A stretch of 64,000 nucleotides of DNA from Microbulbifer rhizosphaerae (GTDB taxonomy: Bacteria; Pseudomonadota; Gammaproteobacteria; Pseudomonadales; Cellvibrionaceae). Below, in pieces: positions 26,770 to 35,462 of this stretch. Every line of letters starts with the position of its first letter. The first letter of the stretch is position 1. The notes beneath the pieces are model-generated. The model saw only the letters and a program-made list of their open reading frames with translations. It ran no database searches and had not been told where the DNA came from. The position numbers were made by a program, and so were the translations under genes. Location of the stretch: positions 30,432 to 94,431 of the forward strand of contig NZ_JACHWZ010000022.1 in NCBI RefSeq assembly GCF_014191725.1, written 5' to 3'.

Positions 26770-29472
26770 CTACCGTTGGGCGGTGTTTTTGCCGCGGGTT
26801 TCCAACTCCACGGCGCGGCCGGCGCGTTTGCCATCGGCGCTGCGGGCACGCAGGGCCCGTACGGCCTCCGCCGGAGTGCCATCGCCCAGGGGCCGCCAAT
26901 CGCTGCCGTCGAAATATTCCAGTGCCAGTCCCGGGAAGGGCGTGGCGGTCTTCAACTGCCCATCTTCGATTACCGCACCCGGCACCGGCACCCGGTAGCC
27001 GATTCCCGCCAAATCCAGTTTGAACAATTCCTTATTGCCCAGGGCAGCGGCGAATTTCCGCCAGTCCGCATTCAGCGCGGCCTTATCCATGGTGCCGGTC
27101 TCGGCGGAGAATTGCTGCCCTTCAATCAACGGCAATTCCCAATCAGCCCGGTACCAGGCCCGCTCGGCGAGGGCCAGCAGGCGCGGGAAGATCATGTATT
27201 CCACGCGGGCGTCGGTGCGCACCACTTCGCTCCACAACTGGCCCTGGATACCGCGCACCCGTTCAGCAAATTCCACACCAGGCGCGGTGGCGGACCAGGG
27301 CTTGCCGTCCCGATCAGTGGAAATTTCCGCCAACTGCGCAGTATTCAACGGCGTAAAGCTGAATACTTTGCGGGTATCGGTATTGCGCGAGGCCCAGTAG
27401 TAGCCGCTCTCTTTCGGGTCCACCTCGTAGGGCATATCGAAATAAAGGAAATCCGAGTGGGACTGCACCACGTCGAAACCGGCCCGGGCCAAGTGCGCGC
27501 TCTCGTCCCCACCACCCCAGAACAGGGGGGCCCAGGAGTTGACAAAGTTGCTTTCTGTGGCCAGCTCTGCGCCCGCATCCGCGATGCGTTTAACGCCATC
27601 GTTCCAGGCCGCCATGGTGGGAATGCCGGCATCCGCCACCAGCTTGCTGACACGCTTGGCGTAGAACTCCCCCAGTTCGTCGAGGGATTTCACCTCGCCG
27701 GCGGCGATCAGCTCGCGGCACTGCGGCGAGTTGCTCCAGGGTTTCCCGCGCGCTTCCGCTGGTACATCGCCCTTTTCCGGGTTGTCCCCGGGAGCGCTCT
27801 CGAAGGCATCGCCGGCGAGGATGTTCACCGCCTCGTCGCCGCCAAAGTGCCAACTGGCCAGGGGTTGACCGGCGCTCCGGTGCATGGCCTGCACTTCGCG
27901 GATCAGTTTGCCCGCGAAGCGGTAGGAGGAATCGATGCAGGGATTGATATAACTGTCGCCGTAGAACTGCACTGAGAGGTAACGGGTGTCGTCCTCGGGG
28001 TCGATCAGACGGTATTCCGCTGCCTTTTCCGGTGACTCGTCTACGAGTTTCCGGTAGCGCGCTTCCATGGCCACCACCGCGGCGCGGGCGTGGGCGGGCA
28101 TGTCGAACTCCGGGATCACCTCGATATGGCGCGCGGCGGCGAAGCGTACTATCTCGATATAGTCGTCGACGCTGAAAAAGCCGCTGCCGTTGTTGTCGCT
28201 GTTCGGTCCGGAACCCAGCTGTGGCAGCAAACATTGATTTTCGCTGAGATCGAAGCAGCGCCTGGCGCCGACATCCGTCAGCTCCGGCAGGCCGGGAATC
28301 TCCAGGCGCCAACCCTCGTCGTCGGACAGGTGGAAGTGGAAGCGGTTGAGCTTGTAGGCGGCCATTTGCTCCAGCAGCTTCAACACCACAACCTTGCTGT
28401 GGAAATTGCGCCCGACGTCTAGGAACAGCCCGCGGTGCTGGAAACGTGGCGCGTCCTCGATTTTTGCCAGCGGCAGGGTTCGGCTCTTGGCGTCCACCAG
28501 CGCCAACAGGGATTGCAGGCCGTAGAAGGCGCCCGCCTGATCGTAGCCCAGCACGCGGGCGCCCTTCTCCTCCACCCATAGGCGATAGGCACCGCTGGTG
28601 GCACCGCCGAAGGCGGAGTCGTCGATGGCTACCGTCACCGGAAAGGCGCCGGGGCCGGAAGGCGCCAGTTTCAACTGTTGCAAACGCCGGTTGAAGGCCC
28701 GCAGGCTTTCACTGGCCAGGGGGCCTGCATCCACCGCAATACCGCTCCCGAGCGCTGCCGGCTCCCCTTCCACCGCTTCGACAGCCAATGGCTTGGGAAT
28801 AATGCGGCGGCGCCAGGCGCCGTCCCTTGCGCTTCCCGCATCGGAATAGGCCCGGTAGCGGCTGGCGGCGCTGGCGAGCACAACGGCGTCGACGGCGGTG
28901 CGCTTCCAGTTGTCCGGGTGGTTGGTGTTGATCGGCTCAACCAGCCCTTCCAGGCTGTCGCTGTCAGTGGACTCGATCACCCGCGCCCTGCCCGCCGCAT
29001 CCACCACGAAAAAACGGGGCATAAAGTCCGACTCGAACTGCATCCAGTTCTCCGCCAATACCTCCAGCTCCAGGGTGGCACCGGCGGGGATGCCGGCGAA
29101 GCGCTCGGTGGGCACCAGCCGGTAGAGGTCGCCTTTGATATGTTCCAGTTCGAAGGCATCGCTGTTCCGCAGGCGGAAGTTGCGGCGGATACTGTGGAAG
29201 TAGAGCGTCCAATCCCGCTCTCCGGCGTCGATGTCCGGCCCGCTGTTGGTGAGCGAGATCCGGTAACTGGAGCAGATGGCGCCACCGCCGCCGGCGCGCT
29301 TGCACTCCTCGCGCAGCTCCGGCCCCACATCCTGGAAGTTAGTGATCACTTCCTGGGTTACCGATAGATGCTGCGCGATGCGCTCCGCCGCGGTGGCGTC
29401 GGATTCATGTTTCCCGCAGGCGGAAAGGACAGCGGCGAGCGCCAGGCTGGCGAGCAGGAGCGGGCGGTTCAT
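26770..29472 (-). CDS. GH20 beta-N-acetylhexosaminidase (chitobiase) lipoprotein
   Basis: This is a 900-residue periplasmic or outer-membrane lipoprotein that releases N-acetylglucosamine from chitobiose and related chitin fragments. The lipobox is LSAC with C19. The N-terminal carbohydrate-binding-like chitobiase domain (about 35-180) is followed by the GH20b domain with GAYRLWVEEKG. The catalytic barrel starts at RFQHRGLFLDVGRNFHS; KLNRFHFHLSDDEGWRLEI and the catalytic pair in WHFGGDEAVN follow. A C-terminal CHB_HEX-type domain ends the protein. It has its own promoter at 29500-29527. It points to chitin use by this organism. Confidence 0.95.
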   Translation of the reverse strand: MNRPLLLASLALAAVLSACGKHESDATAAERIAQHLSVTQEVITNFQDVGPELREECKRAGGGGAICSSYRISLTNSGPDIDAGERDWTLYFHSIRRNFRLRNSDAFELEHIKGDLYRLVPTERFAGIPAGATLELEVLAENWMQFESDFMPRFFVVDAAGRARVIESTDSDSLEGLVEPINTNHPDNWKRTAVDAVVLASAASRYRAYSDAGSARDGAWRRRIIPKPLAVEAVEGEPAALGSGIAVDAGPLASESLRAFNRRLQQLKLAPSGPGAFPVTVAIDDSAFGGATSGAYRLWVEEKGARVLGYDQAGAFYGLQSLLALVDAKSRTLPLAKIEDAPRFQHRGLFLDVGRNFHSKVVVLKLLEQMAAYKLNRFHFHLSDDEGWRLEIPGLPELTDVGARRCFDLSENQCLLPQLGSGPNSDNNGSGFFSVDDYIEIVRFAAARHIEVIPEFDMPAHARAAVVAMEARYRKLVDESPEKAAEYRLIDPEDDTRYLSVQFYGDSYINPCIDSSYRFAGKLIREVQAMHRSAGQPLASWHFGGDEAVNILAGDAFESAPGDNPEKGDVPAEARGKPWSNSPQCRELIAAGEVKSLDELGEFYAKRVSKLVADAGIPTMAAWNDGVKRIADAGAELATESNFVNSWAPLFWGGGDESAHLARAGFDVVQSHSDFLYFDMPYEVDPKESGYYWASRNTDTRKVFSFTPLNTAQLAEISTDRDGKPWSATAPGVEFAERVRGIQGQLWSEVVRTDARVEYMIFPRLLALAERAWYRADWELPLIEGQQFSAETGTMDKAALNADWRKFAAALGNKELFKLDLAGIGYRVPVPGAVIEDGQLKTATPFPGLALEYFDGSDWRPLGDGTPAEAVRALRARSADGKRAGRAVELETRGKNTAQR

Positions 29473-29499
29473 GGTTTTTCTCTTATCTTTGTTGTGCCC

Positions 29500-29527
29500 A
29501 CCATAGCGAAAAAGACAACGCTGTCAA
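29500..29527 (-). promoter_or_regulatory. Promoter of the chitobiase gene
   Basis: On the minus strand a perfect -35 TTGACA (29522-29527) and a -10 TATGGT (29500-29505) are 16 bp apart. Transcription would start about 20 bases before the ATG at 29472. Confidence 0.7.
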
Positions 29528-29921
29528 CAGGGGTGAGTAATCACCTCCGGGCATTAGCTACCACACGCTGAAAGAAAAAAAGAGACCAATAACCGGAAAC
29601 TCCACAGATCTTTAGAATCGCGACATTGCAGTTACTAAGATCAAGTTTTCATAGTCGCAGGAAAACACTTGAATAATCCGCAATAAAAACTTTGGCGCGT
29701 CGCGGGACATTCCCGCCGGCTACTTGAGCGAGAATCTACAAACCCAGAGATGATGCGGGCTGGAAGGAGATGACCCCAATGGAGCAAATATCCACAAATA
29801 GGGTTGCAAGGAATGCCGGAGTTATGAGATACAACGGGTCCATTGAGGGTGAGCCATAATAATTTCAACGGTCGTTAAGTGATCGTTCAGCCGAAAAAGT
29901 AAGCACCCCGGGGTAGACCAA
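29528..29921. other. Intergenic region without a visible gene
   Basis: About 390 bp between the chitobiase promoter and the orphan secreted protein. No credible coding frame or RNA gene is seen. AT content is raised in parts. CATAATAAT near 29856-29864 may be a -10 region for the gene at 29922. Confidence 0.5.
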
Positions 29922-30410
29922 ATGGAATTCCGCCGTATTCGTTTCCGTCCCAGCAAACACCTCCCAGCGGTGTTCACCCTGTTATTGCTTCCAGCCTCCA
30001 GTTCCAGCTTCGCCGATGAGCTGTTTATCCCCGAGTCCAACACCGCCCTCAACCTGCAGGCGGACAACGCCTTTTTCGTGGACAGCGCCTTTGGCATGGA
30101 CAACGCCGCCCTCTACGAGGCGGCGGAAAATCTGCGCAACAACTCCATGGGCACGGTGCAGCGCCAGCTCAACTACCAGTGGCTGCAAATGCACACCAAC
30201 CCGGACGAGTTCAAACCCACCACCGGTGGCAAGGCCCTCAACGAAATTCTCAAGATGGGTTGGAAGACCTACCGCGAGCAGAACAAGCGCAGCAAGCAGA
30301 GCTCCCTGATGCGCTACACCACCGGCCATGGCAAGATCGGCAAAGCCATGGACTACGACGTGCGCCTGTCGGACGACAAGTTCAAGGTCTCCTTCGAGTA
30401 CGAGTTTTGA
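29922..30410 (+). CDS. Secreted protein of unknown function
   Basis: This 162-residue protein begins with a basic stretch (MEFRRIRFRPSKH) and a hydrophobic core LPAVFTLLLLPASSSSFA, consistent with a signal peptide cut near residue 31. The mature part has no recognised domain. It contains a helical segment ALYEAAENLRNNSMGTVQRQ and a basic region KTYREQNKRSKQSSL. It ends in alternating charged and hydrophobic residues (DYDVRLSDDKFKVSFEYEF) that resemble the last beta strands of a small barrel, including a terminal phenylalanine. That suggests an outer-membrane or periplasmic place, as inference only. Confidence 0.7.
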   Translation: MEFRRIRFRPSKHLPAVFTLLLLPASSSSFADELFIPESNTALNLQADNAFFVDSAFGMDNAALYEAAENLRNNSMGTVQRQLNYQWLQMHTNPDEFKPTTGGKALNEILKMGWKTYREQNKRSKQSSLMRYTTGHGKIGKAMDYDVRLSDDKFKVSFEYEF

Positions 30411-30420
30411 TCCAGCCTTA

Positions 30421-30493
30421 GCCGCGATCGATCTGTGAAATAAACCACCATCAATCGCGGCCACAGGTCGCTCCCGGCCGGACCGCTCCTACA
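30421..30493. repeat. Hairpin and palindromic repeat after the secreted-protein gene
   Basis: GCCGCGAT (30421-30428) pairs with ATCGCGGC (30454-30461). The second arm continues into a GTAGGAGCGG-family repeat on the minus strand, ending GACCGCTCCTACA at 30493. This may end transcription of the upstream gene. Confidence 0.55.
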
Positions 30494-30546
30494 TTTGTCT
30501 CAGGGCTTTGTTAGAATCTCCGCCACCTGTACTGGCGGAGATCGCT

Positions 30547-31029
30547 GTGAACGCCCCCCCAACCTTTTCCCAACTGCCCCGCGCCGGCGTCGGCCGCCGC
30601 TTGGCGGCGCTGGTTTACGACGCTCTGATTATTCTCGGCCTGCTGATGGTATATGGCTTTTTGGCGATGCTGGTCGCATCTGCGGTGACGGGCCTGGAGT
30701 GCCAGCCGGAGGAGCTGGACTACAACCCCTGTGTGAGCGGTCCGCTGTTTCAACTGGGAGCGCTGGCGGTGATCGCTGGGTATTTTGTCTGCTCCTGGCG
30801 GGCCGCGGGTCAGACCATCGGTATGCGCGCCTGGCGTCTGCTGCTGGCCAGTCCGGACGGCATGCAGTTGAGTTGGCGCCAGTGCGCCCTGCGCGCCCTG
30901 GTGGGGCCCCTTTCCCTGGCCGGCGCCGGCGCCGGCTATTTCTGGGCCTGGACTCGCGCAGACAGGGCCAGTTGGCACGACCTGGCCTCGGGTTCCGAAG
31001 TGCGTTTGCTACCGAAGAAGAAGGGTTAG
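30547..31029 (+). CDS. RDD family membrane protein
   Basis: This 160-residue inner-membrane protein starts with a GTG at 30547 preceded by GGAG, giving MNAPPTFSQLPRAGVGRRLAALVYDALI. The motif RRLAALVYDALIILGLLMVYG is the defining R-D-D region at the first membrane helix. A second helix pair is LGALAVIAGYFVCSW and the conserved RAAGQTIGMRAWRLLL follows. Some RDD proteins have been linked to ion transport, but no role can be assigned here. It is convergent with lptG. Confidence 0.88.
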   Translation: MNAPPTFSQLPRAGVGRRLAALVYDALIILGLLMVYGFLAMLVASAVTGLECQPEELDYNPCVSGPLFQLGALAVIAGYFVCSWRAAGQTIGMRAWRLLLASPDGMQLSWRQCALRALVGPLSLAGAGAGYFWAWTRADRASWHDLASGSEVRLLPKKKG

Positions 31030-31035
31030 TGATCG

Positions 31036-31059
31036 GTGGCTAGTGTGGTCATTAACCAC
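31036..31059. terminator. Imperfect hairpin between convergent genes
   Basis: GTGGCTAGTG and CATTAACCAC form an imperfect 10-bp stem with loop TGGT in the 31-bp gap between the RDD gene and lptG. It resembles the inverted repeat at 15676-15714, also between convergent genes. Confidence 0.4.
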
Positions 31060-31060
31060 T

Positions 31061-32122
31061 TTACCTGGCCCGCCTGAGCAGCCACCACCCCACCGCGAAG
31101 CACATGAGTATCGGCAACAATACGGCGATAAACGGCGGAAAGCCGAATACCAGGGAAGACGGCCCGAGCATATCCTGCACGGTCTGGAACACGATGCCCA
31201 CGATCACTCCGGTAAACACCCGCAGGCCAGTGGTCACTTCCCTCAGCGGGCCGAAGATAAACGAGATGGCCACCATCACCAGGCTGGCGATGGTCAGCGG
31301 CTGCAGCAGCTTTTTCCAGAATTCCAGCCAGTAACGGCCCGAGTCTTCCCCCTTGCGGTCGAGGAACTGCCCGTAGGACCAGAGATTGCGCGTCGACAGA
31401 TCCGAGGGCAGCGGCACCACCAGCGAGAAGACTTCCGGGGAGATATCCGTGTGCCATATACTCTCGGCCGCTTCGGTGCTCTCCGCCCGTTCCGGAGTGA
31501 AAGTGGTGGCGCGGCTACTCTCCAGTGCCCACTGGTCACCGGTGTAACGGCCCCGCTCGGAAAAGATCACCCGCTTCAACTGACGCTCGTTATCAAAACG
31601 GTAACGGGTGATACCGAACAACTCGCCGCTGGGCAGCGCAGCGTTGAAGTGCACAAACTCGCCGCCCTCCTTCAACCACAATCCGTGCTTCAGGCCCACC
31701 GCCTCCAGTTCGCCCAGGGCGATGGACTTGCGGTTCTCCGCCTCCTGGTTGGTCTGCGGAATTACAAACTCCGCCAATATCATACCCAGCGCGATCAGCA
31801 GTATCAGCGGCTTCATCACCGCCCATGCAATGCGCCCAATGGACACGCCGGAGGCCCGCATTACCGTAAGTTCACTGGTACCGGCGAGAGTACCCAGCCC
31901 CACCATGCAGCCCACCAGGGCGGAAAAACCCAGTTGGCTGTAGACCCGGTCCGGCAGCGTCCAGGCTACATATTCCAGCGCGTTGACAAACTGGTAGCTG
32001 CCCTCCAACTCGCCCAACTGGTCGACGATGGCGAAAATCACATCCAACCCCAGGATCACCATAAGCACCGCGGCCACAGCCAGGGCAACAGTGCGGCCGA
32101 TATAGCTGTCCAGTCTACGCAT
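31061..32122 (-). CDS. lptG: LPS export permease LptG
   Basis: LptG pairs with LptF in the inner-membrane LptB2FG transporter, which extracts lipopolysaccharide and feeds it to LptC and the periplasmic bridge. The 353-residue protein has three membrane helices at each end around a periplasmic jellyroll. LDSYIGRTVALAVAAVLMVILGL opens it. SQLGFSALVGCMVGLGTLAGTSELTVMRASGVS holds the coupling-helix glutamate and the family RASG motif. The last helices include PLTIASLVMVAISFIFGPLRE. Its start overlaps the lptF stop by 8 bp. Confidence 0.95.
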   Translation of the reverse strand: MRRLDSYIGRTVALAVAAVLMVILGLDVIFAIVDQLGELEGSYQFVNALEYVAWTLPDRVYSQLGFSALVGCMVGLGTLAGTSELTVMRASGVSIGRIAWAVMKPLILLIALGMILAEFVIPQTNQEAENRKSIALGELEAVGLKHGLWLKEGGEFVHFNAALPSGELFGITRYRFDNERQLKRVIFSERGRYTGDQWALESSRATTFTPERAESTEAAESIWHTDISPEVFSLVVPLPSDLSTRNLWSYGQFLDRKGEDSGRYWLEFWKKLLQPLTIASLVMVAISFIFGPLREVTTGLRVFTGVIVGIVFQTVQDMLGPSSLVFGFPPFIAVLLPILMCFAVGWWLLRRAR

Positions 32123-33242
32123 GATCCACTGCCTTTGAATCGTCGGGACGCGCGGGACAGCGGCGCCGCTCGCGCCCCCCCAGCAGCAACAGCCCCAAAA
32201 TCAGGAATGGCGGGTGCACCAGCCAGATGGCGGCGGGATTGCCGATCTTGCCGTCTTCAATAGCACCGCGCACACCCTGCAGGATCACCAGATAGGTGAT
32301 ATACAGCAGCACTGCGGGAATCATTTTGGCGTAGCGCCCCTGGCGCGGGTTAGTACGGGAAAGCGGCACTGCCAGCACGGCCACCACCAGCACCAGCACC
32401 GGCAGGCTGAAACGCCAGTGCAGGTTTGCGCGCTCCTCGCGCCCGTCGCTGCGCCACAAATCCAGGGTGGAGGCGGACTCGATGCGGTCGCGACTGCGCT
32501 GGCGCATCTCGGGAATTTCCAGCAGCACCTCGTAACTGGCGAATTTCATCAGGCGATAGTCCCGCTGCCCCGGCACCCCCTCATAGCGATAGCCATCGCG
32601 CAACACCAGGTAACGCAGGCCGGTCTCCGGATCTACCTGCTGTATACCCTCTCGCGCCAGGGTGACGGTCTGTTGCGCCGTCTCCGTCTCAGCGCGGCCG
32701 GAACTGAGTTCGGCAAGGAACACATCGTGCATGGTGGACCTGTCGCGGCTCAGGGACTTCGCATAGTAGACCGCCCTGTCCCCCTCGGTGGCGACAAACT
32801 TCTTCGGCACCAGGTGATCGAACTCGCTGCGTGATTTATCGGCAGTGAGCAGTCCGGAGGAGCGCTCCATACCGGTGGGCGTCAGGTAGAGGCTCATCGC
32901 CGCCACCACCAGTGCCACAATCAGCGCCGGCGCCAGGGTGTAACCGAGCAGGCGCCGTTCGCTGAAACCACAGGCGTGCAGCACCGTCATCTCGCTCTCG
33001 ATATACAGGCGGCCGTAAGCCAGCAGGATGCCCACGAAAAAACCCAGCGGCAACACCAGCTCCAGGAAACCCGGCAGGCGGTAGCCCATCAGTGAGAAGA
33101 GGATATTGGCGGAAAGTTCGCCAGCGGCAGCCTCCGCCAGGTATTTCACAAAGCGGCCGCTCATCACCATCAGCAGCAAAACAGCGCTGACTGCCAGCGT
33201 GGCGAAAAGCAGCTCGCGGCAGAGGTAACGGAAAATAATCAC
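32115..33242 (-). CDS. lptF: LPS export permease LptF
   Basis: LptF is the second permease of the LPS exporter. The protein has 375 residues and starts with GTG at 33242, giving MIIFRYLCRELLFATLAVSAVLLLM. ESEMTVLHACGFSERRLLGYTL carries the coupling helix and matches the LptF pattern (the family often has RACG). The periplasmic domain is residues 110-270, followed by helices beginning LHWRFSLPVLVLVVAVLAVPLSR. A longer frame from 33365 would add a non-conserved stretch containing a palindromic repeat, so it is rejected. pepA is divergent, as is usual in gammaproteobacteria. Confidence 0.94.
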   Translation of the reverse strand: MIIFRYLCRELLFATLAVSAVLLLMVMSGRFVKYLAEAAAGELSANILFSLMGYRLPGFLELVLPLGFFVGILLAYGRLYIESEMTVLHACGFSERRLLGYTLAPALIVALVVAAMSLYLTPTGMERSSGLLTADKSRSEFDHLVPKKFVATEGDRAVYYAKSLSRDRSTMHDVFLAELSSGRAETETAQQTVTLAREGIQQVDPETGLRYLVLRDGYRYEGVPGQRDYRLMKFASYEVLLEIPEMRQRSRDRIESASTLDLWRSDGREERANLHWRFSLPVLVLVVAVLAVPLSRTNPRQGRYAKMIPAVLLYITYLVILQGVRGAIEDGKIGNPAAIWLVHPPFLILGLLLLGGRERRRCPARPDDSKAVDHA

Positions 33243-33331
33243 TGGATGAAAGAATTCCTTGGTGACGGCACGGCGGAAAGACCTTGCGAGAACATTCGCG
33301 TGGGGGCCAGGCCCGAAACTGCCCATATGCA

Positions 33332-33357
33332 CAGGGCGACCACGGGGATCGCCCCTG
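33332..33357. repeat. Palindromic repeat between lptF and pepA
   Basis: CAGGGCGACC and its partner GGGATCGCCCCTG surround ACG, forming a hairpin with minor mismatches. It lies in the divergent lptF-pepA promoter region. Confidence 0.55.
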
Positions 33358-33443
33358 CAACGCAATTCGATCTGTCTCGGGTTACACTGTGCGCATTATC
33401 GCCAAAATTATTTGTCATGTCTTGAATTGAAGGAAAAGGAATT

Positions 33444-34913
33444 ATGCAGTTTACCGCCAAGGTCACCGATATCTGCAAACAGCGCAGCTGCTGCGCCATC
33501 ATTGCGGCAGATGCCAAGAACCGCCTCACCGCGAGCGGCAGCGAGCTGGACGACGCCTGTGGCGGCGCCATCGGCAGGGTACTCAAGCGCGGCGACCTGG
33601 GCAAAAAACTCGCCAGTACTCTGGTACTGACTCCAACGGAAGGTTCCCTCGAACGGATACTGCTGGTGCGCAGCGGCGGAGGAGGCAAACTCAGCCAGGC
33701 CGACTATCGCAAGCTGGCCGGCGCCAGCGCAAACGCGGTTAAGGGCTACAAAGACGCCTGCAGCTACCTCACGGAGCTGGAAGTGTCCGGTGCCGACAGC
33801 GCCTGGCAGGCGCAGCAGCTGGCCCTGGCCACGGGTCTCGCCGGCTATAAATTCACCCGCTGCAAGAGCGGCTCCGATAACAGCCCGCTGGCAAGCTTCA
33901 CCCTGCACGTCCCCGAACGCAAGCAACTCAAGTCAATCCGGAGCGGCATGGAGCTGGGCGCAGCCCAGGCCACCGGCAGCAACGTGGCCCGTGAATTGGG
34001 CAACCTGCCGGGCAATATCTGCACCCCAAACTACTTGGCGGCGGAGGCCCGCGCCCTGGCGAAAAAACATACGAAGCTCACCACCACGGTGCTGGACGAG
34101 AAAAAAATGCAGTCGCTGGGCATGGGGGCCTTTCTCAGCGTCGCCAAGGGCAGCGACGAGCCCCCGGCGCTGATCGCCATGCAGTACAAAGGCGGCAAAG
34201 CCGGAGCGAAACCCATGGTATTGGTGGGCAAAGGCATCACCTTCGATACCGGCGGCATCAGTATCAAACCCGGCCAGGCCATGGACGAAATGAAGTTCGA
34301 CATGTGCGGCGCCGCCAGTGTATTCGGGGTGATGCACGCGCTGCTGGAATTGCAACCGGCGATCAATGTGGTGGGCCTGGTGGCAGCGGCGGAGAACATG
34401 CCCAGCGGCCGCGCCAGCAAGCCCGGGGACATCGTCACTACCATGTCCGGCAAGACCGTCGAGATCCTCAACACCGACGCCGAAGGCCGGCTGGTACTGT
34501 GCGACGCGCTCACCTACGCCGCCAGGTACAAACCGGAAGTAGTGATCGATATCGCCACCCTCACTGGTGCCTGCGTGATCGCCCTGGGCAACCACGCCAC
34601 CGGCCTCTATGCCAATAGAGACGAACTGGCCGCGAAACTGATCGCCGCCGGCGAGCGCACCGGCGACCGCGCCTGGCATATGCCCCTGTGGGACGAATAC
34701 CAGTCATCGCTGGATTCCAACTTCGCGGATATGCAGAATATCGGCGGCCGCGAGGCGGGCTCGGTGACCGCCGCCTGCTTCCTCTCGCGCTTTGCCGGGG
34801 ACTACACCTGGGCCCACCTGGATATCGCCGGCAGCGCCTGGAACTCCGGCGCCAACAAGGGCGCCACCGGGCGGCCGGTACCGCTGCTGGTGGAGTACCT
34901 GCTGGGGAAATAA
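33444..34913 (+). CDS. pepA: Leucyl aminopeptidase
   Basis: PepA is a hexameric cytoplasmic M17 aminopeptidase with two metal ions that removes N-terminal residues from peptides. In some bacteria the same protein binds DNA in site-specific recombination. The 489-residue protein has the regulatory N-terminal macro-like domain and the catalytic C-terminal part. Key motifs are LVGKGITFDTGGISIKPG (metal lysine and aspartate), MDEMKFDMCGAASV and the family signature NTDAEGRL. AAGGA precedes the ATG. lptF-lptG diverge and holC follows, the standard gammaproteobacterial order. Confidence 0.97.
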   Translation: MQFTAKVTDICKQRSCCAIIAADAKNRLTASGSELDDACGGAIGRVLKRGDLGKKLASTLVLTPTEGSLERILLVRSGGGGKLSQADYRKLAGASANAVKGYKDACSYLTELEVSGADSAWQAQQLALATGLAGYKFTRCKSGSDNSPLASFTLHVPERKQLKSIRSGMELGAAQATGSNVARELGNLPGNICTPNYLAAEARALAKKHTKLTTTVLDEKKMQSLGMGAFLSVAKGSDEPPALIAMQYKGGKAGAKPMVLVGKGITFDTGGISIKPGQAMDEMKFDMCGAASVFGVMHALLELQPAINVVGLVAAAENMPSGRASKPGDIVTTMSGKTVEILNTDAEGRLVLCDALTYAARYKPEVVIDIATLTGACVIALGNHATGLYANRDELAAKLIAAGERTGDRAWHMPLWDEYQSSLDSNFADMQNIGGREAGSVTAACFLSRFAGDYTWAHLDIAGSAWNSGANKGATGRPVPLLVEYLLGK

Positions 34914-34916
34914 CCC

Positions 34917-34959
34917 GGGAGCGCGGAGCTCCAGCTCCGCTTGCGGGCCGCAGGCCCGC
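34917..34959 (+). repeat. Palindromic repeat, family C
   Basis: GGGAGCGCGGAGCTCCAGCT onward to GCGGGCCGCAGGCCCGC, with inner arms GCGGAGCT/AGCTCCGC and GCGGGCC/GGCCCGC. It matches the inverted copy at 26716-26760. It starts right after the pepA stop. A weaker likeness, GGGCCGCAGGCCCG, is at about 18810-18824. Confidence 0.75.
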
Positions 34960-35009
34960 CCCGTAACCAACCACAGGCTTCCCGGCCCCCCGATAAAAGC
35001 TAAACAACC

Positions 35010-35438
35010 ATGACCCGCATAGACTTCTACATACTCCCCTCCGATCATTCCCATGAGGGCGATATCTTCGCCTGCCGGTTGGCTGAAAAGGCCCATCGGG
35101 CGGGCCTGCACGTACTGCTGGCGGTGGACGACGCGGATCGCGCCGCACACCTGGACCAGCTGCTGTGGACCTTTCGCGAGGACAGCTTCGTCCCCCACTC
35201 CCCTCAGGGAGAGGGTCAACAGGCCCCGGTCGAAATCAACTGCGGCGGGGAACCGGGCCTCCACCACGGCCTGCTGATCAATCTGTGCAGCGAGGTACCC
35301 GGCTGGTTCAGCCGCTTCGAGCGGCTGGCGGAGATAGTGATCCAGCAGCCGGAATCCCTGGCCCGCTCTCGCTCCCGCTTCGGCCACTTTCGCGACCGCG
35401 GATATCCGTTACAATCCCATCGCATCGGCAGCAACTAA
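35010..35438 (+). CDS. holC: DNA polymerase III chi subunit
   Basis: HolC is part of the clamp-loader assembly and links the replicase to single-strand binding protein. The 142-residue protein starts MTRIDFYILPSDHSHEGDIF. It shows ACRLAEKAHRAGLHVLLAVDD and the conserved DSFVPHSPQGEGQQAPVEI, matching the E. coli pattern ESFVPHNLAGEG. GLLINLCSEVPGWFSRFERLAEIV follows. It lies between pepA and valS, as in E. coli and pseudomonads. The TCCCCTCAGGGAGAGGGT stretch inside is coding for the conserved segment, not a repeat insertion. Confidence 0.93.
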   Translation: MTRIDFYILPSDHSHEGDIFACRLAEKAHRAGLHVLLAVDDADRAAHLDQLLWTFREDSFVPHSPQGEGQQAPVEINCGGEPGLHHGLLINLCSEVPGWFSRFERLAEIVIQQPESLARSRSRFGHFRDRGYPLQSHRIGSN

Positions 35439-35462
35439 TCTCCAGCGACACAGACCTCAGCC

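Noticed and set aside
29641..29868. Minus-strand frame of 75 codons in the gap after the chitobiase promoter
   Set aside because: Irregular codon use, no ribosome binding site and no recognisable pattern.
33243..33365. Extended N terminus of LptF
   Set aside because: The extra 41 codons run through a palindromic repeat and are not conserved; LptF normally starts just before its first membrane helix.
35200..35225. CCCTCAGGGAGAGGGT in holC as another family-A repeat
   Set aside because: It encodes the conserved HolC segment SFVPHSPQGEGQQAPVEI, so the likeness to the repeat is coincidental.
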